Shown one piece after another: positions 1-10,492 of a DNA stretch of 64,000 nucleotides. The stretch spans positions 15,001 to 79,000 of the forward strand of contig CAJNDS010002250.1 in assembly GCA_905221605.1 (NCBI GenBank). Direction: 5' to 3'. The stretch's first letter is position 1, and every line of letters starts with the position of its first letter. The notes beneath the pieces were generated by a model. That model ran no database searches. It was given only the letters and a program-made list of their open reading frames with translations, and was not told the origin of the DNA. The position numbers were made by a program, and so were the translations under genes. The DNA comes from Symbiodinium natans. Its lineage: Eukaryota; Sar; Dinophyceae; Suessiales; Symbiodiniaceae.

Positions 1-33
1 ACCCTAAACCCTGAACCCTAAACCCTAAAACCC
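1..33. repeat. Interstitial telomeric repeat, CCCTAAA orientation
   Basis: About four imperfect CCCTAAA units. Too short and degenerate for a real chromosome end. With the TTTAGGG block at 147-189 it brackets a 113-bp island that stays open on the + strand in one frame (includes GTFVAPVTIV) but has no recognisable domain. Confidence 0.9.
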
Positions 34-146
34 TTTTCATGAGCCGGGTGTGGGCATGGCCGGGACCTTTGTGGCGCCTGTGACAATCGTATCTTGCCGT
101 CAATGATGCGTTGTACACACCTGATACTAGGGAGCTCGGATCGCAG

Positions 147-189
147 GGTTTAGGGTTTAGGGTTTAGGGTTTAGGGTTTAGGGTTTAGG
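147..189. repeat. Interstitial telomeric repeat, TTTAGGG orientation
   Basis: Six near-perfect TTTAGGG units. From 193 to about 450 there is only single-copy DNA with degenerate CCCTAAA-like words (320-400) and no gene I can support. Confidence 0.9.
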
Positions 190-554
190 AGTCTAGGATG
201 AGACCTTAAGAGGCCACTGTCAGTAGAGCTCTGCAGGGTGAACCTACACAACGTGGAGACGGGCCGCTAACTCGGGAAACCGCGCCCAGCTTCCCCAAAT
301 TCCCTCAAATACTCACCCTCAAGCCTAAACCCTAAAACCTACGCCCCGCAAGCCCTGAAGCCCTAACACCCTAAGCCTAAACCCTACTCAAGCCTCCGAT
401 CAGACTCTGACTTACAGCGCCAACCCACTTCTGCTGAGATGCCCGGCGGCGTTGAAGGCAACTTCATTTGGGGACAGGCCAGCCTGCAGAGAAACGGATC
501 CAGCATTGGTGGTTTTCCGGGCTGGGACAGGTGAAGGAGTTGCCATTTCGTTTC

Positions 555-690
555 CATATATGTGTATATGTATATACATATATATATATATATATGTCTA
601 TATCTGTGCGTGTGTGTGTGTGTCTGAGTGTGTTTGTGTGTTTGTGTGTTTGTGTGTTTGTGCGTTTGTGTGTTTGTGTGTTGGTCTGCG
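555..690. repeat. TA and TG microsatellites
   Basis: A (TA)n tract around 561-597 is followed by TGTG/TGTTTG-rich DNA to about 690. The valine/cysteine-rich reading frames here are translations of the microsatellite, not genes. From 700 to 1480 I see low-complexity T/G-rich then degenerate telomere-like DNA and no gene. Confidence 0.85.
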
Positions 691-1488
691 TGTCTGGTCA
701 GGCCTGGACTGGTCTGGTCTCGTCTGTCTCTCTGTCTGCCTGCATGCCTGTCTGGGTGTCCATGTTTCTATGTTGGGGTTGTGTTGTTTTTGGTTTGCTT
801 GGTTGGTTGGCTGCCTTGATGTACGTCATTATTGTGGTCATGCTTGTGTTGGTGCGTACGTTCTTTGCTTGGTGGCAGTTGCCAGTTGGTAGCTGTTGAC
901 GTGTGTTGGTCTTGTTTGTCTTGGTTGGTTTGTTGGTGGTTTGGTTGTTCGTGCGTGTTTGTTCTCGGTTCGGGGGTGCCTGATAACCTCTGGCGATTTC
1001 TGCTGGGAGCTGGCTACCTCCCCAACCTAAACCTCAATCCTAAGCCCGAAGCCCTTGGCCCCCAAGCCCACATCCCTACACGTCGAGTTATAGGAGGCGA
1101 CAACCTTCGGGTTAGGGGTAGCTGGGAGGGCGACAAACCTGCAAGCCCAATGAAATTTTCCTGGCCCCCAAAGGTCTGGAAAACACCCCAAGCCCCCTAA
1201 GCCCAAAACCGCCCTAAGCCCTTCATGGCCTCCTGCAACTGATGGAGCCACCTGGTAGATCAGACTTTCTTGGGTTTCGGTTTTCTCTTTGGGGCATTGC
1301 TGGAAACCGATTCTGAGACCAGGGGGGCCGAAGCTTGCCTCGGCCCCGTCAGTCGGGAACAAGCTGCCAAAATTTGTGTGGGTGTTTTTGGGCGCTCGGG
1401 CTGCCGGCTGGCTCTCGAAATGTCGGGATACGATCCTAGACTACCCGGTTACCCCCAGGAAAATGATGCCCAAGTAACCCTTACCCAA

Positions 1489-1610
1489 AACCCCAAACCC
1501 CAAACTCTAAACTCTCAACCCCAAACCCGAAACCCTAAACCCTAACCCTAAACCCTAAACCCTAAACCCTAAACCCTAAACCCTAAACCCTAAACCCTAA
1601 ACCCTAAACA
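1489..1610. repeat. Interstitial telomeric repeat, CCCTAAA orientation
   Basis: Degenerate to about 1530, then around eleven perfect CCCTAAA units. It abuts a minus-strand PPR exon; read on the minus strand it begins GTTTAGGG exactly where that exon stops being coding. Confidence 0.95.
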
Positions 1611-1691
1611 AGCCTTGGCCGACCTCTGGGCCGCATCTGCATCCCCTACACGCGCGGCGGCGTCTAAGCAGGCGGTGTAAGCGATGATGTC
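1610..1691 (-). CDS. PPR (pentatricopeptide repeat) exon, partial
   Basis: The minus strand reads DIIAYTACLDAAARVGDADA and then AQRSAKA. This fits a PPR helix pair: the (V/I)xxYTxxIxA first helix and a GDxxxAxRxxxxM-like second helix. PPR proteins bind organellar RNA, and dinoflagellates have many (family knowledge). The exon can start after an AG acceptor (CCGCAG) and end at a GT that is the first GTTTAGGG of the adjoining telomeric array, giving 82 nt. Telomeric blocks flank both sides. Only one repeat is present, so this is one exon or a captured fragment of a larger gene. Confidence 0.55.
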
Positions 1692-1701
1692 CTGCGGCTT
1701 T

Positions 1702-1770
1702 AAGGGTTTAGGGTTTCGGGTTTAGGGTTTAAGGTTAAGGTTTAGGGTTTAGGGTTTAGGGCTTGGGGCT
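1702..1770. repeat. Interstitial telomeric repeat, TTTAGGG orientation
   Basis: About eight TTTAGGG units with some variants. It completes the CCCTAAA-exon-TTTAGGG bracket around the PPR exon at 1610-1691. Confidence 0.9.
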
Positions 1771-1977
1771 TGCACCGTTTAGGTTCCAGGGTCCTATACG
1801 GGTTCTAGTTGAAGCCCCTGGTTGGGTACGGGGTTCAGGCTTCCACTACTGGTGAGGGTTCTGGGATTCTACAGGTTCATAGGCAAGTGGGCTTCCAACC
1901 CTAAACCGGCGGAGGGTTTCTTTTTTAAAGGTGTGGTTCGGGCCTGTTTTTAAAGTTGTGGCTCGGCTTGGCTTGGC

Positions 1978-2190
1978 AAATACTGTAAATAGCAGCATTT
2001 CTGTGTTCTCAGAGGCTGCAAATACTGTAAATAGCATCATTTCTGCGTTTTCACAGGCGGCAAGTACTGTAAATAGCAGCATTTCTGCATCTTCAGAGGC
2101 TGCAAGATGCTGCAAGCATTTCTGCGTTTTCAGAGATTGCAAGTACTGTAACAATAGTGTGCATAGCTGCATTTCTGAGTTTTGTATGAA
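1978..2190. repeat. 42-bp minisatellite
   Basis: About four to five copies of a 42-bp unit containing TACTGTAAATAGCAGCATTT and TTTTCAGAGGCTGCAA, increasingly diverged to the right. Since 42 is a multiple of three, the minus strand gives a 14-residue protein repeat (ENAEMLLFTVFAAS-like) inside a 297-residue open frame (1846-2739). That frame runs into poly-proline from homopolymers, so I treat it as a repeat artefact. Confidence 0.85.
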
Positions 2191-2264
2191 TTCTAACAAG
2201 CGGCATTTCTGAATAGTCAGAGGCTGCAAATGCTGTAAATGCCAGCATGACAAAACAAACTGAA

Positions 2265-2560
2265 GGGGATCCTTTGCTTTGACGCAAGCTTGCATGGCAC
2301 AAAAAGCGGGGGGGGTTGGGGCTGCACAGCCAACCCCCCCCCCCCCCCCACCCCCATTTGCAAGCACAGTGGTCGCATGATGAGTTTCGAAAACTCCTAT
2401 GCTTTGAAGCAAGCTTGCATGGCTTAAAAACTTGGGGGTGGGTTGGGGGGGAAGCGGGGGCGTTGGGAGGGGGGGGCGCAGCCCCCCGCCCCAGTGCAAG
2501 CTCAATGCTCGCATGTTGGGTTTCAAAAACTCAAAGGCGTTGAAGCAAGCTTGCACGGGG

Positions 2561-2592
<32 letters not shown>

Positions 2593-2720
2593 AAGCGGGG
2601 GGCTTAGGGGGGCAATGCTCGCATGATGGGTTTCAATCGTGCCTATGCTTTGCAACGATTGGGTGGTTAAAAAAAGCGGGGGGGTTGGGGCGCAGAAAAA
2701 CAGGGGGTTGGGGCTTTGAA
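2265..2720. repeat. Tandem ~125-bp repeat with poly-G/poly-C palindromes
   Basis: Three to four diverged units share GAAGCAAGCTTGCA, CAATGCTCGCATGATGGG and a G-run/C-run palindrome around GCGCAGCCCCCC. Unit length varies mainly through homopolymer expansion, including a G run near 2562-2592. No coding function is supported. Confidence 0.75.
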
Positions 2721-2759
2721 GCGGTTTGGATGGCTTCATATGCTTGGAAAGCTTTGCAG

Positions 2760-2935
2760 GGACTATGGCACCAGAGGGCCAGAGGACCAGAGGACCAAAG
2801 GACTAAAGGACCAGGGGACCAGTGGACCAGAGGACTCAAGGACCAGAGGGCCAGCGGAGCACGGGACCAGAGGACCAGAGGACCACGGGACCAGAGGACC
2901 AGAGGATCAGCGGACCAGAGGATCAGGGGGACCCG
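2760..2935. repeat. GGACCAGAG 9-bp minisatellite
   Basis: About eighteen diverged copies of GGACCAGAG. The RGPEDQ and LVLWS-type frames on the two strands are translations of the repeat. A small CCCTAAA block (3000-3022) and a TTTAGGG block (3130-3174) follow. Confidence 0.85.
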
Positions 2936-3180
2936 AGCCACATCTTTTAAAGAAAAGAAGCCCGAGCCACACCTCAAACAAAAAACAACCTTGGCCCCCC
3001 TAAACCCTAAACCCTAAACCCTTATCCCTCATCCCTCCAGGGTTCAAGTAGGCTTGACGGGACTAAACATGAGAGGGGGCGGTGGACTCAACGGTCAAGG
3101 GGTTGGTGGATTGCAAAGGTTCAGGGAAGTTCAGGGTTCAGGGTTCAGGGTTTAGGGTTTAGGGTTTAGGGTTAAAAATA

Positions 3181-5243
3181 CTGTATTGTATTGAGATCTC
3201 CGTGAGCCATTGCATGATTCGATGACCACGTCGGGACCATGCTTTTATGATTCAGGTGGGGGCGTTTCCAGGCTCGGAGCTCAGAATGCTTTGCCGACAG
3301 GCCTTTTGGGAAGGATGTTTGCGCAGTAGTGTTGGGTTCTTGGCCACGCGACTTCGAAGCGAAGGACCACCTTTAAAGCTCGCTTTGGACAAACGGGCCC
3401 TAGAGCAGAAGGATGTATCCCTAAACCCTAAACCCCTAGTGGTACTCAACAACCATTAAGAGGGCCCATTCTTTACTCCGTCAGGAGTGGTGGGCTTCGA
3501 AACAGCATGTGGACCGAGGAACAGCCAGGATTAGGATTTAGGGTTTAGGGTCAGGACTGCTTGTGTTCTGCGGGTCGAGTGTTGTCAGGGTTTTAGAGGC
3601 CTTAGGATTTAGGGTTTGTTTGTTCTAAAAGATGCCCAGGTCATAAGCAAACACGTAGAGTTATGTGCACCACACCGCCTATACTCAAGTTGCCAGGGCG
3701 TTTGCGGCATGAGACCTGTAGTGTGCGACGAGGTCGTGTGGAGTCGTCTCGACGAGCAAGAAGCCCCCAAGCCCTACGATGTTGGTACAGGACTTCACGA
3801 CTGAGGAACAAGCCCAGGAGCATCATGGTACCTTCCCTACACTGCCACTATGGCCACTATAGTCCCTTCCGAGCCCGATTCTACGGGCCTTGTATCTAGG
3901 GTTTAGGGTTTGGGGTTCGGGTCTTAAGTTCGTCTGGCTGATTTCCTCGGTTCGCGGTCATTTTTTTTTGCTCAGCCTCAGCCCCCCATGATTGTTGGCG
4001 GCGGTTGCGTTGGACGCGATGCACCGGCTGCTAGTCTGGGGCTTGTCGTTGGAAAGTACCTCCCTTCCTTGATGCACTACTGTACCAGATTGGGTCATAT
4101 CGGCAACTTAGTAATGCCACCTCTATTCCATGGTATTCAAGCATATGGGGGCTTACGGACTGCAAGATGTCCACAATGGCACAAGCGGAACTTTTAGGCT
4201 CAAAAGCTTGGATCAAACCCTCTGCCGTCCAATCTTCTCACCGTACGCTGACGCCTTGTCCACGAGCTGTTTGACTGGAACCTGGAACCCTTGACAGCAA
4301 ATCGCTGCATCCTCGCCCTGCTGAGCTGTCGTGCAGCCGGCAGATGCAAAACTGGGACAGCCTGTCTTTGGGGTTCCGGGTCGGGGCGAAAGGTACCACT
4401 CTCATCTGACGGCTGCGGCCAGACCGGACACAGGTGGCAACTCGGTATGATCATCGCGATCTACAGGAGCACGGATGAAAAGTTTGTACAGCTTTCACGG
4501 ATAAGCCTGCATCCTCGCCATCGCCAGCAAGGGTATAGAAAGTTGAAAGCAGTGTTTCCTTGGCATCGCCGTATGGTCAAGGCGAGCGTCCCAACTTCTG
4601 AGACGTCTCCTGACGGGCCTGAAATGAAACCCTCTGAACGTAAGCTTGAAGAGACTCAACCCTAAAAATCCCTAAACCCTACACTTCCCTAGACTTCCTT
4701 ATCCTTGACATCAGAAGAATGATTCTCGCGCCAGAGAAAGCGAACTTCAGGACTGAAACGTGCAGGGGGCACAGTGGGGCCTGCGACCATGTTCTAAGGC
4801 TGATTGATGTCCAGTTCAGGGGTTTAGGGTCGGTGAAGGTGAGGGAGCTGGGGATCTTCATGGCCCCAGTCCAGTAGTCGCTTTACGTCGCTTAAAACAA
4901 AAGCATTCGAAGAATTAGTACGGGCAGTAGAGGAATGAATTTCCCAGTGGTGAGCTCCCAGCATGTCACTTCAAGCTCGGACTTGCTGTGGGTTTTTCTT
5001 CTGGACACGACCGTGGTGATGCTTTCGGAGCGCGCCACCGGGCGGGGCAGCTCTTTGTGGCTAGAGGATCAGGACATTGCAAAACCGCCCTCGGCCAAAG
5101 ATTGGGCCTTTGTGGCCATGATGGCCAAACATTTTGACGTATCAACAAGAATAATAACCCAACAACTGTTCAACGACCATAAAAACCAGAATCACCGGCG
5201 CCATGATTCTATGATAAATGCTAAGACCAATAGCATTGAAGGA
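3181..5243. other. No supported gene
   Basis: Single-copy DNA of mixed composition with short TTTAGGG patches (3532-3552, 3896-3918) and a CCCTAAA patch near 4660-4682. Several 60-120 codon frames exist on both strands, but none has domain-like sequence or clear splice context. Confidence 0.5.
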
Positions 5244-5332
5244 CCCTAAACCCTAAACCCTAAACCCTAAACCCTAAACCCTAAACCCTAAACCCTAAAC
5301 CCTAAACCCTAAACCCTAAACCCTAAACCCTC
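5244..5332. repeat. Interstitial telomeric repeat, CCCTAAA orientation
   Basis: Twelve perfect CCCTAAA units, one of the longest uninterrupted arrays here. Its lack of decay suggests recent formation or ongoing homogenisation. Confidence 0.95.
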
Positions 5333-5369
5333 AAGCGAATGTGTAAACTTGAACTTATTCCTTCCTTTT

Positions 5370-5565
5370 CTGAAGCGCGTTTTTGGCCTTCTCAAGCCAA
5401 TTTAGGGCCTTCTGAAGCCAATTTGGGCCCCTGAAGCCAATTTTGGGCCTTCTGAAGCCAACTTGGGCCTCTGAGGACAATTTTGGCCTATCCAAAATCC
5501 AAAAAAAAAAACTCCTGGAAACTTTCCTCGAAACTTTCCTCGAAACTCCTCGAAACTTTCCCCGG
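5370..5565. repeat. 20-bp and 12-bp minisatellites
   Basis: About five copies of a unit containing GGGCCTTCTGAAGCCAATTT (5372-5490), then about four copies of TCGAAACTTTCC (5510-5565). The open minus frame here (GFRRPKIGFRGPNW) is the repeat in translation. Confidence 0.8.
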
Positions 5566-5589
5566 ACCTGAACCCTTAATAAGTTCAAT

Positions 5590-6690
5590 AAACCCTAAAC
5601 CCTATCCGAGGGATCCCCCCCGCCCCCCGAAAAGGGATCTCGGCTAGGCCTTCAGAACTCTATTACAGCAACCTCCAGAAAGTTGGAACATGGCCCAAAA
5701 CAGCTTAGAGCTGGGACTCCCTTTCGTATACCTTTTGGGGGTACGGGGATAAGACTGTTCCGAAACTTTTCGGAGCGCACTGTATTCTTCATCAGCCCCC
5801 CCCACCTTCACGACTAGAGACCCCGAAGTCAGGCCCAACCCCGAGTACCGGTCTGCACCCCGGACCTCGTGCTCAGATCTAAACATCCCAGCGCCGCTTC
5901 TGTCTCCACAGGAAAGCAAGCCATGCTCGAAAGCCTACACTTGCAGACCCTTCTTGAAACTTCGTCGCCCTGCAGTTGGGGGAGGGGAAAGCGCTGCAGA
6001 CGGGAATGGCCCAGAGACTCTTGGTTAAACCTTTGCAGCGCGCTACTCGGCGCCTGCGCCCTCCCGTGAAGTACAAGGCTGCGCAGCGCGTTTCCTTGCA
6101 ACCCGATCCCTAAGTTGTCCAACATCCTAGGGGAACTAAAAAGGCTAACCTTTTCGGAATATGTAGGGATGAGAAGTCATAATGCCCGAAAACAGTTTAA
6201 GGGGTTGCCTACACAGGGTGAGAGCTAGAGAGCGCTACGATGAGTGATGAGAGGCTTCCTGTAAGGCTGCCGGTCCTGTGGAGATCGACAGCGTGTATTA
6301 TGCACCAGCAGCCTGCCGGCCGAAACCCCAGGACCTGCCTCTGCAACTATGTTGGGGCAGCGGAGGGGGGGGTGGCCGGGGGCTGTTCGAAAAAAAGGTT
6401 TGGGGACTTGGGGTGGGGTCTAGGACTTTGGGGTCATTTAGGGTGAATGTTGTAGGCTCCATCAAGGGTTCCGGAGCCCTTGAGCACGCCATGGACCGCT
6501 ATATAAGCCCATGTGTGTCAGTGCCGTCGCATCCTCAAGGACGGTGCACTGTGCCTGTTCTTCAATAGGCCACGTTGTAGCCGAATTTAAGGGTCCCCCC
6601 TCCATTGCAGCGCGCAAGTTTAACCAGGTAAAAAAGCCTTCATCGTTAGAATTAATAGGGTTTTGGGGTTATTATAGTATAATTATATAG
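5590..6690. other. No supported gene
   Basis: Mixed single-copy DNA with a short CCCTAAA patch at 5590. Minus frames near 5829-6125 and plus frames near 6240-6568 are open but lack recognisable motifs. Confidence 0.45.
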
Positions 6691-6695
6691 CGACC

Positions 6696-6729
6696 ATAAG
6701 GGAATACTATTCGTAACTATTCCGACCCC
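6696..6729. repeat. Dispersed hairpin core, copy 1
   Basis: ATAAGGGAATACTATT then (C/G)GTAA(C/T)TATTCCGACCCC is shared with 8282-8316. The inner part is self-complementary (GGAATA...TATTCC). Probably the core of a miniature inverted-repeat element with diverged outer ends. Confidence 0.6.
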
Positions 6730-6834
6730 TTCATTTATGCTGTTTGAACCGGAAACCCAAAATTCAATCCGAACCTTGCACGCGGCTCTGGGCCACTCAG
6801 GGGACCTTGTAGAGCAGCATCAAGAATCTACTAC

Positions 6835-6925
6835 TTGCTTAAGACCCCCCAAAAACACAAATAATAATCCATATATTACCCTTATAAGGAAGAATTTGTT
6901 TTCTTTTTTGGGGGTTCTTAAGCAA
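6835..6925. mobile_element. MITE-like element, family A copy 1
   Basis: A 91-bp element with near-perfect terminal inverted repeats: TTGCTTAAGACCCCCC at the left and GGGGGTTCTTAAGCAA at the right. A second copy with the same ends, same length and a shared internal TAAGGAAGAAT lies at 56976-57066. No coding capacity. No convincing target duplication is visible. Confidence 0.75.
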
Positions 6926-7509
6926 TTGGTAGGAATGGCGGGGCGGGACCCCGTGGCTCCTCAGGTTTCAAGCTTATTTTGGGTTTAGCGTTTAGAATTT
7001 AGGGTTGAGGTTTAGGCCTCTAGTATATGAAGGGCCGCACTCAAATGGCTGTAAACGCATGCGATCAGCCAATCCCGGGCACCCAAAACAAACCAAACCA
7101 AGTCACGCACCAACATCGGCACTCTAAACGCCCTAAGGTTATAAACACCTAAACTCTGTAGACGTAAGGTTTGCTTTGGGGCTCGAGAAGCCTTTTCAAA
7201 TTCGGATTGCTTCGGGAGATCGACCGAAGACTGCTTAATGATTTCGGCCGGTTCAGGGTTTAGGGTTCTCACAAAAAAATCTAACAGTTGACCAAGTCTG
7301 CCAGTAGTCTCGGGAAAAGAACACGAAAGGTTTGGCGACAAATGGTGCGTGCGGGGTCTTGCGTCCCCAAGTCAGTCGCGCACAGGCAAGGTGGACCAGT
7401 CTTCTCAACCGGTTCAGGATGGTTCAGGGTTCAGGGCATCGGCGGCTGAGGCATCTTAGGGTGAACAGCTCCGAGCTCGTTGCGCTGGAGTCGTTTTTCG
7501 GAACACCGA

Positions 7510-7600
7510 ACGGAGTTTGGGTTTAGGGTTTAGGGTTTAGGGTTTAGGGTCTAGGGTCTAGGGTCTAGGGTTTAGGGTTTAGGGTTTAGGGCTTAGGGAG
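7510..7600. repeat. Interstitial telomeric repeat, TTTAGGG with TCTAGGG variants
   Basis: About twelve units; three consecutive TCTAGGG units inside show that variants spread locally. It directly precedes a + strand exon at 7607. Confidence 0.9.
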
Positions 7601-7606
7601 CCACAG

Positions 7607-7745
7607 GGTGAACACTGCATTGCCTATCTTGTTCAACGGGCGAAGCACGCACTGTGACGCGTTGTGCCAGGAGCTCGCCTGGAACGTTGCGGGCCGGAAG
7701 CCGAAGGATGCTGGAGCCATCCCCAAACCGAAAGCAGCAGTGTAG
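7607..7745 (+). CDS. Hypothetical terminal exon
   Basis: After a plausible acceptor (GCCACAG) the + strand reads VNTALPILFNGRSTHCDA and LCQELAWNVAGRKPKDAG, ending at TAG (7743-7745). Codon choice and protein-like composition suggest real coding. The upstream sequence is a TTTAGGG array, so any intron before it ends in telomeric repeat. No family recognised. The minus strand of the same interval is also open, so strand is uncertain. Confidence 0.35.
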
Positions 7746-8039
7746 CTGTAGTGTGTAGCAGCATCTGAACCCCAAGAACAAGCCCGAAATCCCAGACCGG
7801 TCAGGCTGAAAGCTTAGAAAGATCAGGTTTTGTGGTAGAAAGTCTGCGGGGATTGAACAAACAATTACGATCTCTCCGTCCTGAAACTCCTGAGGACTTT
7901 GGAAAGTAGGGCTAACCCGAAACCCAAAACCCCAAGCCCTAAAAAATGTCACGGGTGTCGTGTTTTGACGAGTGGAGATATATGTGACAATTGTAGCTGA
8001 AATCGTGGCGCATGTTAACCCTAAATCCTGCACCCTAAG

Positions 8040-8090
8040 CCCTAGACCCTAGACCCTAAACCCTAAACCCTAAACCCTAAGCCCCAAACC
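8040..8090. repeat. Interstitial telomeric repeat, CCCTAAA orientation
   Basis: About seven units, partly CCCTAGA and CCCTAAG variants. Smaller CCCTAAA patches follow at 8705-8730 and 8980-9000. Confidence 0.85.
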
Positions 8091-8281
8091 TTAGAAACCC
8101 GAAACTTCGACGTCGCGGCCCGACTACAGCTCTCTTGGGCCATTGCCAGGCAGCTCAGATCGGCGAATCAAGCAAGTCCAGAAGGACAACCCCAAACATC
8201 TAATACAGGGGCCTTAATGGCTGGAACAGGATTTTGGGGGTGTTTTGGAGGGGTTACTTTTGTCTACAATTTAGAGGGAGT

Positions 8282-8316
8282 ATAAGGGAATACTATTGGT
8301 AATTATTCCGACCCCT
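8282..8316. repeat. Dispersed hairpin core, copy 2
   Basis: Matches 6696-6729. Here the core sits within a 120-bp stretch bounded by TACAGGGG (8205) and CCCCTGTA (8312), with a diverged direct repeat (TAATACAGG-GCCT-AAT) at 8202 and 8321. Confidence 0.55.
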
Positions 8317-8898
8317 GTAGTAATACAGGAGCCTCAATAAGGTTCAGGGCTAGGTTTAGGGTCTTTAGGGCTTCTTTGCCATGCGCTGGGAAGAGGCAGG
8401 ACCACAGGATGAAACGGATCTTGCTGTTACAATACAAGTCCGTATGTTTAGAGGTGTTCCCAAAAGGGACCATCATTTGAGAACTAAGCGCTTTTGGCTG
8501 CTTCAAGTCCTCTCTGCATCTGACAAACCCTACATGCTAAATGCCGAAAAGCATGTCAAGGGTGCAGGAACGCAGGACCCTAAGTTCGATCCTGCTGTCG
8601 TTCTGTACTTGCCGATAAGTCTTGAGAAACGCGTGCACGTCTCGACACCGCGGAGTGCCACCTTAAGCAGGCAAGCCCGACCACTACCCTCTAGACTCTG
8701 CAGACCCTAAAGGCCCTAAACCCTAAAAGCCGTTAGCCCTGAGCCCTCCAAAGCATCGAACTGGTTTCCCCTGTATGCCAGGGTGCGCCCATGAGCTGCA
8801 ACCTAGAGTCCCTAGTTCCGCCCCTTACACCCTGCAGACTCTCCCGGATCATCTGTCCAAACTTAAGTCTCAGCCCTGGAAGAGCCAGGCCTTACACC

Positions 8899-8967
8899 TT
8901 GGGATGTCCCTTAACAATCCCGAATAGGGATTGTAGTACCCCCTAATTGAATCCCTATTCAGGACAC
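8899..8967. mobile_element. MITE-like element, family C copy 1 (partial)
   Basis: TTGGGATGTCCCTTAACAAT, AATAGGGATTGTAGTACCCC and a mirrored AATCCCTATTCAGGA resemble copies at 16915-16999 and 41168-41221. The right terminus is not clear. Confidence 0.55.
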
Positions 8968-9015
8968 TAAGCCCTACACCCTAAACCCTAAGCCTTACAC
9001 CCGATAACCCGGAAG

Positions 9016-9384
9016 GTGGGCACCCGAGGAGGGACAACAAAAAAAACGTGAGCCAAAGGCAGGCGTGCTTACGAGCCAAGCAGCCTTTTGGTTTTCTGTA
9101 GGGTTTAGGGTTTAGGGTTTAGGGTTTAGGGTTTAGGGTTTAGGGTTTGTAAGGATTGGAGGTTCTGAGTTTTCGGGGTTTCGAGGTTGACGGTCGCGTT
9201 TCAAAGCTACGGGCTTTTCTGAGCATGGGGGGGTGGGGGGCTTGAGGTGTTCAGGCCAGCTGCTGTAGAGGCCCTAAACCCTAAACCCTGAACCCGGTTC
9301 TCGGTTCCCCAGGCCGTGAACCCTCAAGCACTGCCTTTTGCAGACCGCCCCGCCCTTTTTGCAATAAGGTGCCATGTGTTATAG
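9016..9384 (+). CDS. Two-exon gene fragment with a telomeric-repeat intron
   Basis: Exon 1 (about 9016-9097) reads WAPEEGQQKKREPKAG and GVLTSQAAFWFS. Exon 2 (9313-9384) reads AVNPQALPFADRPALF, then AIRCHVL and TAG. The exons join in phase 0. The donor is TCT|GTAGGGTTTAGGG, so the 5' splice site is the first unit of a telomeric array. The acceptor is the classical pyrimidine-rich GGTTCCCCAG. The intron (9098-9312) holds about seven TTTAGGG units at its 5' end and three CCCTAAA units near its 3' end. A start codon and earlier exons were not found. No family recognised. Confidence 0.5.
9098..9312 (+). repeat. Intron bounded by inverted telomeric repeats
   Basis: A 215-bp interval whose 5' end is (TTTAGGG)7 starting at GT and whose 3' part contains (CCCTAAA)3 shortly before CCCCAG. 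The repeats are complementary and could pair, bringing the splice sites together. Confidence 0.5.
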
Positions 9385-9407
9385 GGGGCTTAAAAAGGGA
9401 CCTGAAT

Positions 9408-9462
9408 ATAGAATATAGAGAACTAATATAGAGAACTAATATAGAGAACTAATATAGAGAAC
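9408..9462. repeat. 13-bp tandem repeat
   Basis: Four copies of AACTAATATAGAG plus partial units. From 9463 to 10100 both strands have 60-100 codon frames with no recognised domain. Confidence 0.85.
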
Positions 9463-10102
9463 TACCCATATGGAAGTTGAAGCTTGGTGGCCCTTGTTGG
9501 CAGGGTGTTTGTTAAAGCAAGCGACGACCAGACCTGGGGTACAGAGGCCACCCCTTCGAAAAAAGACCCAGTACAACCCCGCAACCCAAAAGCCCAAACA
9601 CAATGTGTCAGCAAATGGGCAGATCTAGATTTATGGGCCCTTGTGGGTAGCACGTTCTGCCCCCAGCCACCTGTGGGTTGGGGGGGGATTTAGAGATTTC
9701 GCGCTGGTAGGGTTCATCTTGAAAAGATTGGGGCTTAAAGAGGCTACCCCCAGTGCCAAGGATGCAGGGTTGGCCAGTGTCGGCTGATGACTCGCAGCGA
9801 GAAACCATTTCAGAACACACCCGCCGGAAAAGCCCGAACATGCCGGGTGAATGGCCAGTGGAACAGAAAAGCTCAGACTCACAGGCAGTTTCTCATGGGG
9901 GCCGCAGTCTCCCCCAAGTCCAAGCCACCCTCAAACCTTCGAAGTCACTACCTGCTCCGGCTTACACAGGGAGCCCCGCGCACCCTCACGTTGGGAAAAG
10001 GCTCATGCCCACATTGAAATCGGATCTCTTTAAAGTTGCCAAATGACCATGCCATTCTCGCCTTGGCTGATGGGTGTTTAGGTTTTACCAGGGTCGTTTA
10101 GC

Positions 10103-10492
10103 TATCCCTAAACCCCAAACCCCAAACCCCAAACCCCAAACCCCAAACCCTAAACCCTAAACCATCAGGGGATCTTGGTCAGAAAGTGACACAAGCTCCT
10201 CTCTGGCCACTAAGCTGGCTGATGTAGCTTCTGGAGGAGCACCGATTTTGCTTCCTCTAGACCACTAAGTCACAAGAACCATAATCCTAAGACTCTAGGG
10301 ATGAGTTCACAACTCTACTCTACTGCCATAGACCCTGCAGTCGCAGTGGCACCCCGTCACGCCAAATAGCCCGAAGCCTGAACCCCAAACTCTCACCCTC
10401 AAGCCCCGAACCCTTCCCCAAACCATCAACCCCAAACCCCAAACCCTAAACCCCAAACCCTAAACCCTAAACCCCCCAAAAACCCCTAAACT
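10103..10492. repeat. Two CCCTAAA/CCCCAAA telomeric blocks with spacer
   Basis: 10103-10165 has five consecutive CCCCAAA variants then CCCTAAA; 10385-10491 is a degenerate block. The spacer (10166-10384) is single-copy with no gene. The second block ends against a minus-strand exon. Confidence 0.85.

Noticed and set aside
1-33. Window start as a true chromosome end
   Set aside because: Only about four imperfect CCCTAAA units, and dozens of equally good blocks lie inside the window.
545-900. Cys/Val-rich frames as secreted peptides
   Set aside because: They follow the TG/TGTTTG microsatellite in all frames.
1846-2739. 297-codon minus frame as a gene
   Set aside because: Assembled from the 42-bp minisatellite and poly-C/poly-G DNA (poly-proline); no ordinary coding segment.
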